Source: Ananas comosus (taxonomy: Eukaryota; Streptophyta; Magnoliopsida; Poales; Bromeliaceae). From it: 64,000 nucleotides of DNA. The stretch's first letter is position 1. Every line of letters starts with the position of its first letter. The notes beneath the pieces are model-generated. The model was not told the origin of the DNA, made no database searches, and saw only the letters and a list, made by a program, of their open reading frames with translations. Below, piece by piece: positions 1 to 10,518 of the stretch. The stretch is from assembly GCF_001540865.1 (NCBI RefSeq), contig NC_033621.1, forward strand, positions 4,189,721 to 4,253,720, in the 5' to 3' direction. Made by a program: the position numbers and the translations under genes.

Positions 1-850
1 AAGACGGCGAATGGTTCACCATTTTTTACTTATTTAATATTTTTTCTATATCTCATATATAATCTTAACAACCACATAAAAATTATAACAAATCACATAT
101 AANTTTTTTATAAATTAACCCTCTAGAATTTTAAAATTTGCTAAATGACCCTTCCAAAATAATATTTGTAAAACTAATCCTCCTTTCGTCACGTATGCCC
201 CATATATAATATTAAACCACATAAAAATTATAACAAATCACATATAATCTCAACAACTTGAAAATTCTAATAATCTATCCATATAATTCTAATATAAAAA
301 TGACAACAAATCACATATAATCTTAACAATCTGAAAATTCTAATAATTTATCCATACAATTCTAACAATCAAATAAAAATTTCATATTAAAAATCTCATT
401 TTTTTTCTATTTTTCATATAATTCACGTATAATCCTAACGATCTCATTTTTTTTTATTTTTCATCTAACAATCTCACTTTTTTCTATTTTCCATATAACC
501 TACATACAGGAAAATATAAGGTTGTTAGATGAAAGATAAGAAAACGTGAGATTTTTAGGATTATACATGAATTATTAGAATTTTTATTTGATTATTAGGA
601 TTATTTGAATAGATTATTAGGATTTTTAGGTTGTTAAAATTATATCTGATTTGTTATAATTTTTATTTGGTTGGTAAGATTATATATGAGATATAGAAAA
701 AAATATTAAATCAGTAAAAGACAGTAACCATTCACCATCTTTACTAATTATATTGACAGTGAGAAGGCGGTAAATGATTCACCGCTTTCATAACAAAAGT
801 TTGTTCTCTGGCTACGTGGTGAAAGGAGGATTAGTTTTACAAATATAATT
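1..850. repeat. Long imperfect fold-back repeat
   Basis: Two AT-rich arms face each other. The left arm (about 1-480) repeats ACATAAAAATTATAACAAAT and related text; the right arm (about 484-850) carries the reverse complement, including a shared terminal-like segment around GAATGGTTCACC (left, position 10) and GGTGAATGGTTAC (reverse complement of 725-740). A second inverted match links 158-196 with 815-850 (core TTTGTAAAACTAATCCTCC). The left end is cut by the window edge, so no target-site duplication can be read. It is probably a fold-back or TIR transposon; no coding sequence is visible. Confidence 0.6.
103..103. other. Single N, contig join
   Basis: A lone N interrupts the left arm of the fold-back repeat. 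The other single Ns in the window mark contig joins with duplicated ends, so this is probably one as well, although no duplicated end is obvious here. Confidence 0.5.
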
Positions 851-852
851 AT

Positions 853-1205
853 GGTGTAAAAAATTGGGTAACGGTGTAATGGGCATGGTGAGCGCCGAGT
901 TGGGGCGGCACGAGCGCAACGCCGTGGCCTCAAGGTCGGCGCGCTCGAGCAACTCCATGTTCTTATCCCAGACCAGCACTGCGTTGATGAGCACCCGCTC
1001 CTCGTCCTGCCTCCCCATGTGCCGCCGCGGCTCCGGCTCCGCCCGTGCCGCCACGAGCCACGGACTGCATAGGCGGCGCGGTCGAGGTGGACAGAGAGCA
1101 CGTGGCGTGCAAAGGGGAGGGCGGAGAGGAAGAAAGGGGCAGGAAAAGGGGAAGGATGCCGATGACGATGAGCGGAAGGAGAAGGAAGAAAAAAAGAAAA
1201 AGAAA
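853..1205 (-). other. GC-rich island, possible captured gene fragment
   Basis: A sharply GC-rich block sits in AT-rich repeat DNA directly beside the fold-back arm. On the minus strand, 1054 down to about 870 reads open with ordinary-looking protein composition (for example VLINAVLVWDKNMELLERAD). The right part (1100-1205) becomes purine-rich and low in complexity. I do not recognise the protein. A GC-rich exon-like piece between inverted repeats is what gene-fragment capture by a TIR element (Pack-type) would leave, but that is inference. Confidence 0.35.
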
Positions 1206-1400
1206 TAGTGTAAAGTTTACCTAAAGAGTGTAATTTTGGTCTAAAAAGTATAACTTTCATTTTAAAGAGTACAATTTTGGTCTAAAGAGTGTAAATCTCA
1301 TTTTAAAGAGTGAAATTTCTGTATCAAAGAGTGTAACTTACAGTACAAAAATTTGTATAACAGTGTAATTTTATTTTAATAGTACAATTTCATTATTTTT
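1206..1400. repeat. Degenerate GTGTAA-type short repeats
   Basis: Variants of AAAGAGTGTAA followed by TTTTGGTCTA or ATTTTA recur at irregular 20-40 bp spacing. The same GTGTAA word also occurs left of the GC island near 860-880, so these may be subterminal repeats of the element carrying the island. Confidence 0.45.
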
Positions 1401-1487
1401 TCATTCTTTTATAATTTTTGATTTTTTCTGTAGAAAAAAAATATTTATTTTTATTTTTATTTTTTTCTCTATAGTTTTTTTTGGGAT

Positions 1488-1985
1488 AATTGCCTATATA
1501 CCCCTTAAAACTTCGAAAATATTTTATTTACCTCTACTTTTTTTTTCTTTCCAATATGTCCTTCATATGTTTCTCCGTTATTCCAAAATACCCCTACAGT
1601 TACCACCCGTTAAGTTAACTTAGGTTAAACGTGAGTTAAACATCTACCACAGTTAAAAAAAATTAAAATGCTACTTTTGTCCTTAACTTAAGGACAAATA
1701 AGAAATGTTGGTAATGATAGAAGGGTATATTTGAAAAGATCAAAAAGAAAAATACTTTTTGTACCGCTAACTAAAGGACAAATAAGAAAAGTCGGTGATG
1801 GTAGAAGGGTATATTTGAAAGGGCAAAATAGTAATTTCATAAAGATGACAGAGTTTATTAATATATTTTAACTCTATGGGTATATTAAAAATATGTTAGA
1901 ACATAAAAATAATATTTTCAATATTAGCCTTCTAAAGCCTTAAATCAGAAAGTCAAGAACTTTTTAGGGGCATATAAGCAATTGC
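1488..1985. mobile_element. About 500-bp non-coding repeat element, copy 1 (complete)
   Basis: It begins GATAATTGCCTATATACCCC and ends GGGGCATATAAGCAATTGC, an imperfect terminal inverted repeat. Internally it holds a tandem pair of a segment with the words GACAAATAAGAAA, GTATATTTGAAA and CAAAATAGTAATTTCAT. The same family occurs at 34906-35220 plus 37880-38238, where assembly has split it. No coding capacity is seen. It matters as the full-length reference that shows how the split copy should be joined. Confidence 0.6.
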
Positions 1986-1994
1986 TTTTTTTTT

Positions 1995-2270
1995 TTGTCA
2001 CAACCTCTCTCTTGCCCTATATCGCAACCACTGCGACATTGTCGGAGACGAGCTCGCCGCCTCCGATGATGTCGCGGTGTTCCGGCGGGCGGTGGAGAAG
2101 GAGGGCTTGCGCCTCGACGTCGTCGTGCCCTAATGGAGAAGGAGGGTTGCAGCGCGGCCTCAGCGGGATCTGAGGCGAGGAAGGCGGGAGGTGCGCGGAC
2201 GTGAGAGTAGAGGCTAGACGGGCAGTTTCCGCCTCTTCCTTTGCCGCCTTCTTCGGAGTGGGGAAAAAAA
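1995..2270 (+). other. GC-rich island, possible captured gene fragment
   Basis: This is a second GC-rich block between AT-rich transposons. In the + frame from about 2039 to 2131 it reads open as a plausible exon fragment (GDELAASDDVAVFRRAVEK) and then meets a TAA. I do not recognise the family. The purine-rich end and the lack of start, splice or polyadenylation signals argue against an independent gene. Confidence 0.3.
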
Positions 2271-2291
2271 AAAAACGAGAGAAAAAAAAAA

Positions 2292-3046
2292 GTTAATTTT
2301 ATATAGGTCCCTACAAATATAGTAAATTACAAATATTTCCATACAAAGTTCAAATTTCATATGTTGTCCAGCTAAAAGTCCTAATATATTCAAATATGTT
2401 TTTGCCGTTAGAATCCGTTAGAAAAATTTAGTTAATCATAGATTAAATACTCAACCATAATTTTTTAATGAGATGAGTTGACATTTTTATCCTTTTTATA
2501 TTATACCTTTTTTTCTCAATCAAAACCCTAGCAATAAAACCTCTTTTTTTTCTTCCTCTACCTCTTCCTCTCTCTACTTCATGCTAGTTTTGAACCTATC
2601 TCCATTAATCCACGACCGGATGTTGCTTCGCCAATATCAAACATGCGTTGCCTTTTCATTCAATTTTTTTTTATAATTTTTTTTTTTGGTGCTCGAAAGA
2701 AAAGATTTATGTGAGAAAAAAAGTAAGAAAAGAGGTTGCAATAATGATAAAATGGGTTGGAATTTTAAAAAGAAGAAGATGAGGAAAAAAATGAACATTG
2801 AAAATTTTTTGGAGGACATTTATGTATGATTATAGCTATTATAGATTTTGGAGGGACATATTTGTGATGGTAAAAAAGTTATTTCACTTATCTACTGTTA
2901 AGAAATAAATAATACTTTAACGGTAACAAACCAGAGAGATATATTTAAAAATATCATGACTTTTGTAGGGACAACATATGATAGTTGAACTTTATGAAAA
3001 TATATTTGTAATTCACTATATTTACAGAGACCTATATGAAGTTAGC
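2292..3046. mobile_element. TIR element of about 755 bp
   Basis: Inverted termini of about 140 bp: the left end has ATATAGGTCCCTACAAATAT and the right end carries the reverse complement of ATATAGGTCTCTGTAAATAT, followed on both arms by AATTACAAATAT and CATATGTTGTCC. The interior (2510-2640) is pyrimidine-rich with no coding sequence. Target-site duplications are not clear because the left flank is poly-A. Probably a non-autonomous DNA transposon. Confidence 0.6.
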
Positions 3047-3059
3047 CTTTTAAAATTTT

Positions 3060-3583
3060 ATAGAATAAATTTTAACTTCTAGTAAATTAATTAAAAAATT
3101 ATTATTTCTCTTTGTCTTTCTTGCTATCTCGTTTAATTTTTTTGTCCTTTTTCGTCTCTCTCCGATGATCTTCTCTCTCCGATGATCTTCTCGGTCCTTC
3201 CTTTCTCAAAGTCTTAGCTCAGCTACAAAGGTAGGCCTGGGCCACCTTGGTACCAAGAGCCCCTTTAAATTTTAAAATTTTTAAAATATAGCTTTTAAAT
3301 TGTAAATTTTTATCCAATATTTTTTTATATTCTAAAATTTGTTTTAAATATTTTTTAAAATTCTATCCAAATAATTTTTAAAAATTTATATTTTTTAAAA
3401 TTTTGTCAAATAAATTTTAAACCTTAAATTTCTGTCCAAAAGTTTTTTCTGTTTTTCTCAAAAAATTATGTTTAAATATTTTTTAACCATAATACCCCTC
3501 TAATAGTTAAAAGCATGTAGAAAATATTTTATTATTAAAATATTTAAATAAAAGTTTTAAAACCTAAAAAAATAAAATAAATA
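3060..3583. other. AT-rich stretch without a gene
   Basis: Homopolymer-rich DNA with repeated TTTTAAA words. I see no coding, RNA or structured element. Confidence 0.5.
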
Positions 3584-3770
3584 CTAGGCAAGCATGGGCC
3601 CTGCCCGGTTCGGTGAAACCGGCCATCCTGGGCCACAGGTCCCAAAAATTCGGCCCAGCCTAGCATCATCCGAATCTGCAGCCGAGCCGGGCCCGGGCGG
3701 TGTTGGCCCATTTCGGCCCAAAAAATGTGGATCATGCCGACCCGACACGGCCCACATTATATCCCTAATC
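3584..3770. mobile_element. GGCCC-rich MITE-like block, probably hAT type
   Basis: A short GC-rich island full of GGGCC/GGCCC words. Read on the minus strand, the right end begins TAGGGATATAATGTGGGCC, a form seen in plant hAT-type MITEs. The left end (TAGGCAAGCATGGGCC) is a weak partner and no matching 8-bp target duplication is seen. Two overlapping open frames on opposite strands are products of the GC content, not genes. Confidence 0.35.
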
Positions 3771-4404
3771 CCATGTGCCGACGAGACTATCAGTCGTTAG
3801 ATAAACCTCGGTTCGGATCTTAAAGCATCCAGTTTGATAGCCTAAACGTCTGCTGAGACGCGTCCTATGAATTTATTTTTCCTTTGGTTTGCAAAGAACT
3901 CGGCTTGTACTCTCCATTAGCTACATAAGCAAATCGTCTAGAGCCACTGTGCGCACTCTTGCTTCACAGAATTTGCTTATCTAGACAGATTAAGCTGGAA
4001 GTACATTTTTTAGTATTGTGTGCAGAATTCTTCAGTACATAAATATGGTAGGGCTAATTTCTTCTATGCCCTCTCAAAAAATTGTAATTTTAGATGGCCC
4101 TCTAAGCTGAAGAATATCGTGTATCTATATGAGGGCTTAGGGTTTAAGGATATTAGTTATATGATAAATATGGTTGGTAAGCTAAATCTTCATGAAACGA
4201 TTAGAGTAGATATGTTTAAAAAAATCAGATCTAGGTAGGAGGATCACTCTCCCTCCCACTCTAAAATATGACACTAATTATTCCATAATTATTATATGAA
4301 ACAAAGATAAAAGAAAAGGATGGTCAAACTATTATTAGGGCTCTGAATTGTCCACCATGTGCCATGAACAAGAATATATTAACGAAAAACTAGTAAGAAA
4401 TAAT
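3771..4404. other. Intergenic stretch, no gene recognised
   Basis: Contains a 72-codon + frame (4020-4238) without recognisable motifs. Nothing else is supported. Confidence 0.4.
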
Positions 4405-4640
4405 TAAAAATAAGGCTAAATTATAGAAAACTCCCTTATAAATATCTATTTTTTTACTTTCTCTCCAAGACTTTCAAAAACCTATATTTTGCCTGCTTAA
4501 AATTTCAAAAATATTTTTAGAGGGGTACGACATTAATGGAGAGGGCAAAATAACCAAATTATCCTTACTTCTTCTATAAAAAAAATAAATTTTTAATATA
4601 TTTTTGTTATTTTGGGGATTTTTATAATCCTAATCTAATT
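4405..4640. mobile_element. One-ended relic of the 5479-6248 TIR family
   Basis: GGCTAAATTATAGAAAA, AAAACCTATATTTTGCC and GGCAAAATAACCAAATTATCC follow in the same order as in the termini of the element at 5479-6248. Only one arm is present. The 4640-4980 flank holds nothing recognisable. Confidence 0.45.
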
Positions 4641-4979
4641 CAAATCTCACAATTTTAGGGATTTTTTTCTAACTCGAACATATCTAAAAAACTGACTAAA
4701 ATAAATTAACAAACAAAATAATTCCAAAAATTAGAAAAAAATTAAAACCTAAATGACTCGATCAATTTTAATGCAAAAATTGACCCAAATAAGTAAAAGA
4801 TGATTCGACTAAACCCTATTTGAATCTGGTTCTATATCATTCGTTTTCGCTGTGCAGGATCTCGTCCTCAAGATCAACATAATTAGAAGAAGAAGTTGAT
4901 AGCATCAAACCATTATACAGATTGATGATGCAATCCAATGCCTGAATGTCAAATAATCTTCATCGGCACCATCTTAATC

Positions 4980-5470
4980 ATGGTTGATGTTTGAAACTCA
5001 ACTTGTGGTAAAAGAAGGGCCTTCGGCAGTGGTAAAGGAGGTGTAATAACAGGCGCTTCCATAATTTGCTTAGATACTCCAAAGTTTGTCGAGTCGACGA
5101 AGGTGGTAAAGAGTCAGGCAAGATTGGATATGGCTGCGTCGACTTTGGCTTCTTAACTCTTGAAAAAATAGCATATTGAATACCATTGTCATGAAAAATA
5201 TGCTTATTTTTCTCCACAGCTAAAAAGCTTTTTTTTTATTCATGCCATGGTCGGCCAAGTATTATGTCACATTTCTGAATATCAACCATGAGGAATAATT
5301 TTTTCTTTTTGGTATATTATGTCACAGCCCTGAATATCAACCATGAGGAATAATTTTTTCTTTTGGTATTCATCTTGCATTGTGAGTATACTGGATTTAA
5401 TATATTTGGATTTGATAATAATGCCATCATAAGACACAAGATAAGAAGAAAAATAACAGCACGAATAAGA
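4980..5470 (-). pseudogene. Degraded retroelement protease-region fragment
   Basis: On the minus strand, broken frames between about 5470 and 5000 read as a retroviral-type aspartic-protease tail, with a D-I-I-L-G-R-P-W-like motif encoded around 5240-5275 that resembles plant Ty3/gypsy protease C-termini. A 55-bp tandem duplication splits the region. No catalytic DTG/DSG triplet, reverse transcriptase or LTR is visible next to it. It could also be a remnant of another reverse-transcribing element, so the assignment is tentative. Confidence 0.35.
5261..5366. repeat. Direct tandem duplication, about 55-bp period
   Basis: ATTATGTCACA followed by CTGAATATCAACCATGAGG and AATAATTTTTTCTTTT occurs twice, at 5261 and 5316. 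It duplicates part of the decayed protease-region fragment. Confidence 0.8.
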
Positions 5471-5478
5471 TTTAATTT

Positions 5479-6248
5479 GGCTAAAGTACAAAAACTTTTC
5501 TTGTCAAAATCCGATTTTTCACTTTCTTCCCATGTTATTAAAAAACCTACACTTTGTCTCCTTAAAAAATGAAAAATTTTCACCTTGACCTCTGCCATTA
5601 GTTTTATGTTAGGATTTTGTTTATATTCTATTGTTATATATTTTTTAATTCCCAAAATATCCTTGAAACCCTTATCTCAGATCTTCCTTTCTCACCGACG
5701 TCCTCGGCCACATCGCCTCGCCCTTGCCCACCCCTCTTTCCGTGTCCATACACATGTCCTTGCTCTCCTCCTCCGCCTCGCCCTCGCCCTCGCCCTTGCC
5801 CTCGCACCTCTCTATCCATGCCTACCTCGATCTCCTCCCTATAATTGCCGAAATGGAGAGGCGGCGAGGTGCTGGAGGAATAGGGAGTAGATGGAGAAAC
5901 GGAGTTGGAGCTAGGGTTAAGAGAGGCGCGAAGGACGGAGGAGGGGAGGCTGCGGATGAGCAACATTGGGGATGAGACGAAGAAGATAAAGGGCAATTTG
6001 GTTATTTTGTCATCAAAGTTAACACCATACCCCCCTGTGAACATTTTTTATTTTTTAAACGGACAAAGTGTAGGTTTTTGAATAACATGGGGGGGNAGGG
6101 CAATTTGGTTATTTTGTCATCAAAGTTAACACCATACCCCCCTGTGAACATTTTTTATTTTTTAAACGGACAAAGTGTAGGTTTTTGAATAACGGGGGGG
6201 GGGGGGGAGTGAAAGGGTTTTGACATAAGGATTTTCTGTAATTTAGCC
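5479..6248. mobile_element. TIR element carrying a GC-rich insert
   Basis: The left end GGCTAAAGTACAAAAAC and the right end (reverse complement GGCTAAATTACAGAAAA) form inverted termini of over 100 bp, both containing AAAAACCTACACTTTGTC. The flanks ATTTAATTT (left) and TTTAAATTT (right) could be a decayed 9-bp duplication, which would fit a Mutator-like element. The core (5690-5960) is GC-rich and repetitive (CTCGCCCTCGCC), with overlapping open frames on both strands and no recognised domain. It may be a captured fragment. The right arm is lengthened by an assembly duplication at 5990-6193. Confidence 0.6.
5990..6193. other. False 97-bp duplication around an N (6096)
   Basis: 5990-6086 and 6097-6193 are the same 97 bases, separated by a poly-G run and a single N at 6096. 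This is what two contig ends that overlap but were not merged look like. One copy should be removed when the region is interpreted. Confidence 0.85.
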
Positions 6249-6926
6249 TTTAAATTTTCTGCCAATTTTCATGAAATAAGGTTATGATAAATTGATGATT
6301 AATTTATACTCGATAAGGAATACCATCAAATCTCATAGCAGTTTGAAAAGAAAAAGTAAAAGAAATAAAATTCTTTTTTTGTGGGAGATTATTTTGAACT
6401 GATTGAGAAATAACATGAGATAATTGTAGGACGGAAGTTGCGGATGTTGAGGAGCCGGTGTGCGATGGAGGTTTAGAATGAATTAAATTTTCAAGGAGTT
6501 GCTCTGATACTAATTGTTGGGGCTTAGAATCATCTTGGATGTGCTATCAACAAAAATATACAAATAAAGAATTAGCCAAACATAATAGAAAATAAAAATA
6601 TAAAAAAGAGACAATGATTTACGTAGTTTGACAACTTGTCTACGTCCACGAGGAGAGCCATAAAGATATATCCTTTATATAAAGAAATTAGAATATTGGT
6701 CCCGTGTTTTTATGTTTCTCTCAATCTAAATATAAAAGCCTTATGCTTATTGTCACCCTTTCCTTATTATAAGAAAAAATTTCTATCTTTATCCTAAATA
6801 GATTTCTTTAAAATAGAGAGAAATTCAATAAGCTACTATTTAAGTTGTTGGGCTTTATGTCATACTTCACATGCTTTACTTGTTTGTGGGGTATGATAGA
6901 GTAATGCTTATACTAGAGAAGGGCAA
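6249..6926 (-). mobile_element. Relic of a minus-strand Ty1/copia-type LTR and primer site
   Basis: 6501-6513 reads GCTCTGATACTAA, the reverse complement of an initiator-methionine-tRNA primer-binding site (TGGTATCAGAGC with one change). It abuts TGTTGGGGC at 6515, as the inner edge of a 5' LTR would on the minus strand. The far LTR end and any coding region are not identifiable. 6249-6500 would be untranslated leader. No other gene is seen in this stretch. Confidence 0.45.
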
Positions 6927-8819
6927 TGTGGTATCCCTGGAGTTCAATAGTTGAGGCTTGTTGATAGCTCTGGAGAGTGTCGGGACAAGTCCGAGTCGTG
7001 TTGGTGCGAATTAGATGCTAAACGGACTCATTGCGACGCGAGAGCAGGGTGTGAACTTTGCAAACTTGAAAAAGGGCTATTTTTGCCTGTTGTACCGGTA
7101 CAACTATCGAGTTGTAACCGGTACACTTTCTGTACCGGTACAGCCATCGAGGTGTATCGGTACACTTTGCCAGAATCTGCGCAGCTGCTCTCGGGTTGCC
7201 ATTTGTACCGGTACAAATGCCCGTATACCGGTACACCTGAGTAGGTAAGGGGCTTTTTGGTAATTTCTTACCTCGTGGACTTATCCTTTATCCCTCCTTT
7301 TTATAACGACGTAGAGAGGATGAGAGGGAGAATTTGACTGTTTTTCTTCTTCTCTCTCTCTCTAGCTTGGTTCGGTTTGTGGAGGAGCTCGGGTGGAGTT
7401 GGTTCGTCGTCGACGTCGCGTCGCGGTGCCGTTCGAGCGTGTCTTCATCGTCGTAGTGCTGCGGGGAGGCCGGGCGAAGGTGCGATTTTGCTGTTCTCGA
7501 CGTCGCACTGGATTGGATTAGCTATCAAGGTGGGTTAAACGTCGGTTTAGCTTCTAAGTGCATATATATATATATATATATAGTTGGCATGTGTGCAAGG
7601 TAGCATGTTGTATATTGTATTTGCTCGATTCATTGATTTAGTATAGTTGTTCATAAAATCTGAATTGGAGCATTGTCGTTTGCTTGTATCTACTAGCACA
7701 TGTTGGACTTGGATTTGACTTAGGAGAAAACTGCGATTATAACCTGTCATATGCTTAAACTACCGGATTTAGCTCTAGGAGCCGTTGTTATATTGTATTG
7801 CTCCAGTTTCAGTGTGGTGGATACCCCAGGTAGTTTAGTTTGCTGTTACGCTCGTGCTGGGGATGCCGAGTGTATTTGACAGTAGCGTTCAGGTTGTTCC
7901 GGACTCGTGGGTGCCGTCGGGGTTGACGGTGGACCCAGATCGCCGTTTTGGCGTCAGATTGTGCTGAGGGCACGTGACCTGTTGGTTGTTAGACCCTGTT
8001 ACCTGATTTTGGCTTGTGAGAGCCTGATTGAGCTCGACAGAGATATGCTGCATACTCGTTTGGATAGCTCCCACGAGTGCCACTCCGGAGACGGGCTTTG
8101 TGCTTTCACGTTGGTGTCATGCGTGCAGGTTGGACTTGCTCTCCACGGACTGCTTTATGTGGAGGTAGCTATATAGTCACAACCAGGCGGGACGGGTGTG
8201 TTCACAGTCCCAGGGACGGGTAGGCTTACAGTCCCAGTTGGATTGGGTCAGGCTTGATATTTCCTACAGTTGGTTAGTGTAGAGAATGATAGTGTAGTGA
8301 CTTGTAGCTGTAGATTTCTTGCTAGCATTTTCTACTATCCTCGCTCCCTTCTGCAGACTTGGTGGGTAGACCGGCGTTGTAGAGGGTGGTACCTACTAAG
8401 GACTACTTGTGTTTACAGTAGTTCTCACGCCGAGTTGTTACTCTTCTTTTGTAGAGCCTTCGATTCCGGCTGCTGCATCTTCTGAGGCCGATCGTGGCAA
8501 GGGCGTTGCGAGCTAGAGCCCTACCCGACGAGTTGTCGAGCTAGAGAATTGCCCACTGCAGGTAGTATTGTTTTTGAGTTCATATACATACTATTGCTGT
8601 ATCTCGCTAGGCGAGCTTTTGTGTATTGAACAGTGCATATATAGTGAACTGTTTCCTTTTCTACCTGCTTATATTTTATCTTTCCTAGCAACTCTATACT
8701 ACTGGTTGTAGTATTATATGTATTACAGGTACAGCTATCGTTTCGTATACAGGAAAAATTTCTTTGTATACGACAGATTTGTCGGTGTGCCCGGGGAACG
8801 TGAAATCCGGGACGTGACA
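6927..8819 (+). repeat. 5' LTR of the first chromovirus
   Basis: Starts TGTGGTATCCC and ends ACGTGACA, 1893 bp. It matches the 3' LTR along its whole length except for about 300 bp (near 7983-8286) missing there. It contains six copies or variants of the palindrome TGTACCGGTACA at 7091-7236 and a (TA)n tract near 7562. No protein is encoded. Confidence 0.9.
7091..7236. promoter_or_regulatory. Cluster of TGTACCGGTACA palindromes in the 5' LTR
   Basis: Six copies or one-base variants of the 12-bp palindrome occur in 146 bp, in the U3-like part of the LTR. The same cluster is in the 3' LTR (14397-14543) and in the LTR of a different element (28428-28553). A protein-binding or hairpin role is inferred only from recurrence. 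Confidence 0.5.
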
Positions 8820-8827
8820 GATTAAAT

Positions 8828-8839
8828 TGGTATCAGAGC
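8828..8839 (+). other. Primer-binding site (initiator Met tRNA)
   Basis: TGGTATCAGAGC lies 8 bp after the 5' LTR end. It is complementary to the 3' end of plant initiator tRNA-Met, the usual primer of chromoviruses and copia elements. Confidence 0.9.
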
Positions 8840-9118
8840 TTAGTATTAGGTCGTTGGGATCTAGGAACCCTAAGCTGAAAAATCTTAGGAAGGCAAGACG
8901 CAAGAGGCGCGACTTATTGCGAAAGTTATTGATTGGTTGTTCTAACTCATCCTAGAGTGGAGTGCGTGACTGAAGGAGTGTCTGTTTCGGTCCAGAAAAA
9001 TTATGTTGGCTGCAGACGACATAATTTTGAGGAGAAACAGGGACCGCCTTCTAGACTTTCGTTGATTGGGTCGAGAGTGTTTGTGTTTTATCCGACCCTT
9101 GTTTTGTTTTGTGTAGCT

Positions 9119-10500
9119 ATGTATCGACGCAGAGGATGACCGCCGACCCGAGGTCGCGCACCATCGCCTGAGAGGCCTAAGCAGGTCGAGCCGGATACCC
9201 GACCAGAGGCGAGTGTACCCTTGTTGTGGAGCAGAGTACCCAACCGGAGGCGAGTACACCCCCTGATTTGAGTGCACAGTTGGCTGCCCTGACCGAGGTG
9301 ACGAGGCGGCAGAGGGAGTTGTTGGAGAAGTTGTGTGAGAGGGTAGCTCCGCTATAGAGTACAATACCGAGAGCACCGGAGCAGGCTGTTCTACCTCCGA
9401 TTACTCCAGCGGTAGCACCAGCCGCTGTTGTACCCCCGCCAGTGGAGCTTCCTGCGACGCCAGTTGCGCTTGCCAGGGGGCCAGTACAGTTGACAGAGAC
9501 CGAGCAGGAGCGGTTGACAGAGAGACTGGCTAGTTTTCGCCGTTTTGATCCGCTGATCTTCGATGGCAGTAGCACTGAGGCCTGGATTGTTGAGGGCTGG
9601 GTCAGTGTGATGGAGAAGCTATTCAAGGACCTATACATTCCTCAGAGGGAGTAGGTACATTTAGGAGTACATTGCTTGGTAGGGGATGCACACGCTTGGT
9701 GGAGAAGGTGGAGGTGAGACCAGGGCTGGTGGCGTTACAGCTGAGGTGGGACAAGTTTTGTGGAATACTGTTTGGGATGTATTTTCCCAACAGTGTGAAA
9801 TAGAAGCTCGAGGAAGATTTAAAGAGGATCCAGCAAGGGGAGCGGACAATTCAGGAGTATGTCCGGGAGTTTACTCGACTCCTGAACTGTGTTCCATTTG
9901 TGGCCAGAGACGATGCGCATAAGGTCTACTTGTTTGAGCAGGGTTTGAGACCTGACATCTTCAGGTTTGTACGGGCGCAAAGGTAGAGGACCCTGGATGC
10001 GTCCATAGCAGGCATTATAGGAGGAGAGAGGCGAGGTGTCGCTGCGGGAGCCGGCCCAGGGGCTGGGGCAGAGCTAGGACAGGAAGCGCCCAGCTCCAGA
10101 CAACGGAGGACAGCCAAGTAGCGGACGTCCGCCGAGGTCACCACGATCACATTTTCAGGGTTGTGGGTCCTCGAGGCGTCAGCATTCCAGAGATTCTCGT
10201 CAGCAGAGGCAGACACCGAGGACACCGCAGTGTGTGATCTGCGGGGGACCACACTGGCCCCGACAGTTCGAGCAGAGAGAGGGCCGTTGCTACACTTGTA
10301 GTCAGCCAGGACACATGCGGTCATCTTATCCCCGAGCAGTATCACCAGCACCATCATCAGCATCAGCATAGCCGGGATGTCCGTAGTCTTACGGGGCACC
10401 GCCTAGTTACCATCATGAGGATAGGGCATCCATGCCGCGACAGAGTGAGCGGCGATAGTAGGGCCCGAGTGGCAGGGTTTATACAGTCCAGGTGGAGGAC
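9119..10500 (+). pseudogene. gag of the first chromovirus, broken
   Basis: The probable start is ATG at 9119, followed by an arginine-rich beginning and a stop after six codons. Recognisable capsid text resumes at 9442-9654 (ending PQRE then TAG) and continues over a frameshift through VYLFEQGLRPDIF near 9937. A zinc knuckle is encoded at about 10288-10327 (CYTCSQPGH), but its last cysteine is replaced by tyrosine, which one G-to-A change would explain. Gag normally packages the element RNA into virus-like particles in the cytoplasm. At least four stops make it non-functional. Confidence 0.75.
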
Positions 10501-10518
10501 TCTTCGGCAGCCCACTGA

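Noticed and set aside
4020..4238. 72-codon + frame (contains LYEGLGFKDISYMINMVGK)
   Set aside because: Looks protein-like but has no recognised motif, no supporting signals and no second copy; kept only as part of the intergenic description.
4980..5470. Endogenous pararetrovirus fragment
   Set aside because: A retroviral-type protease-like tail is visible, but there is no movement protein, coat-type zinc finger or reverse transcriptase of that group; a Ty3 relic is simpler.
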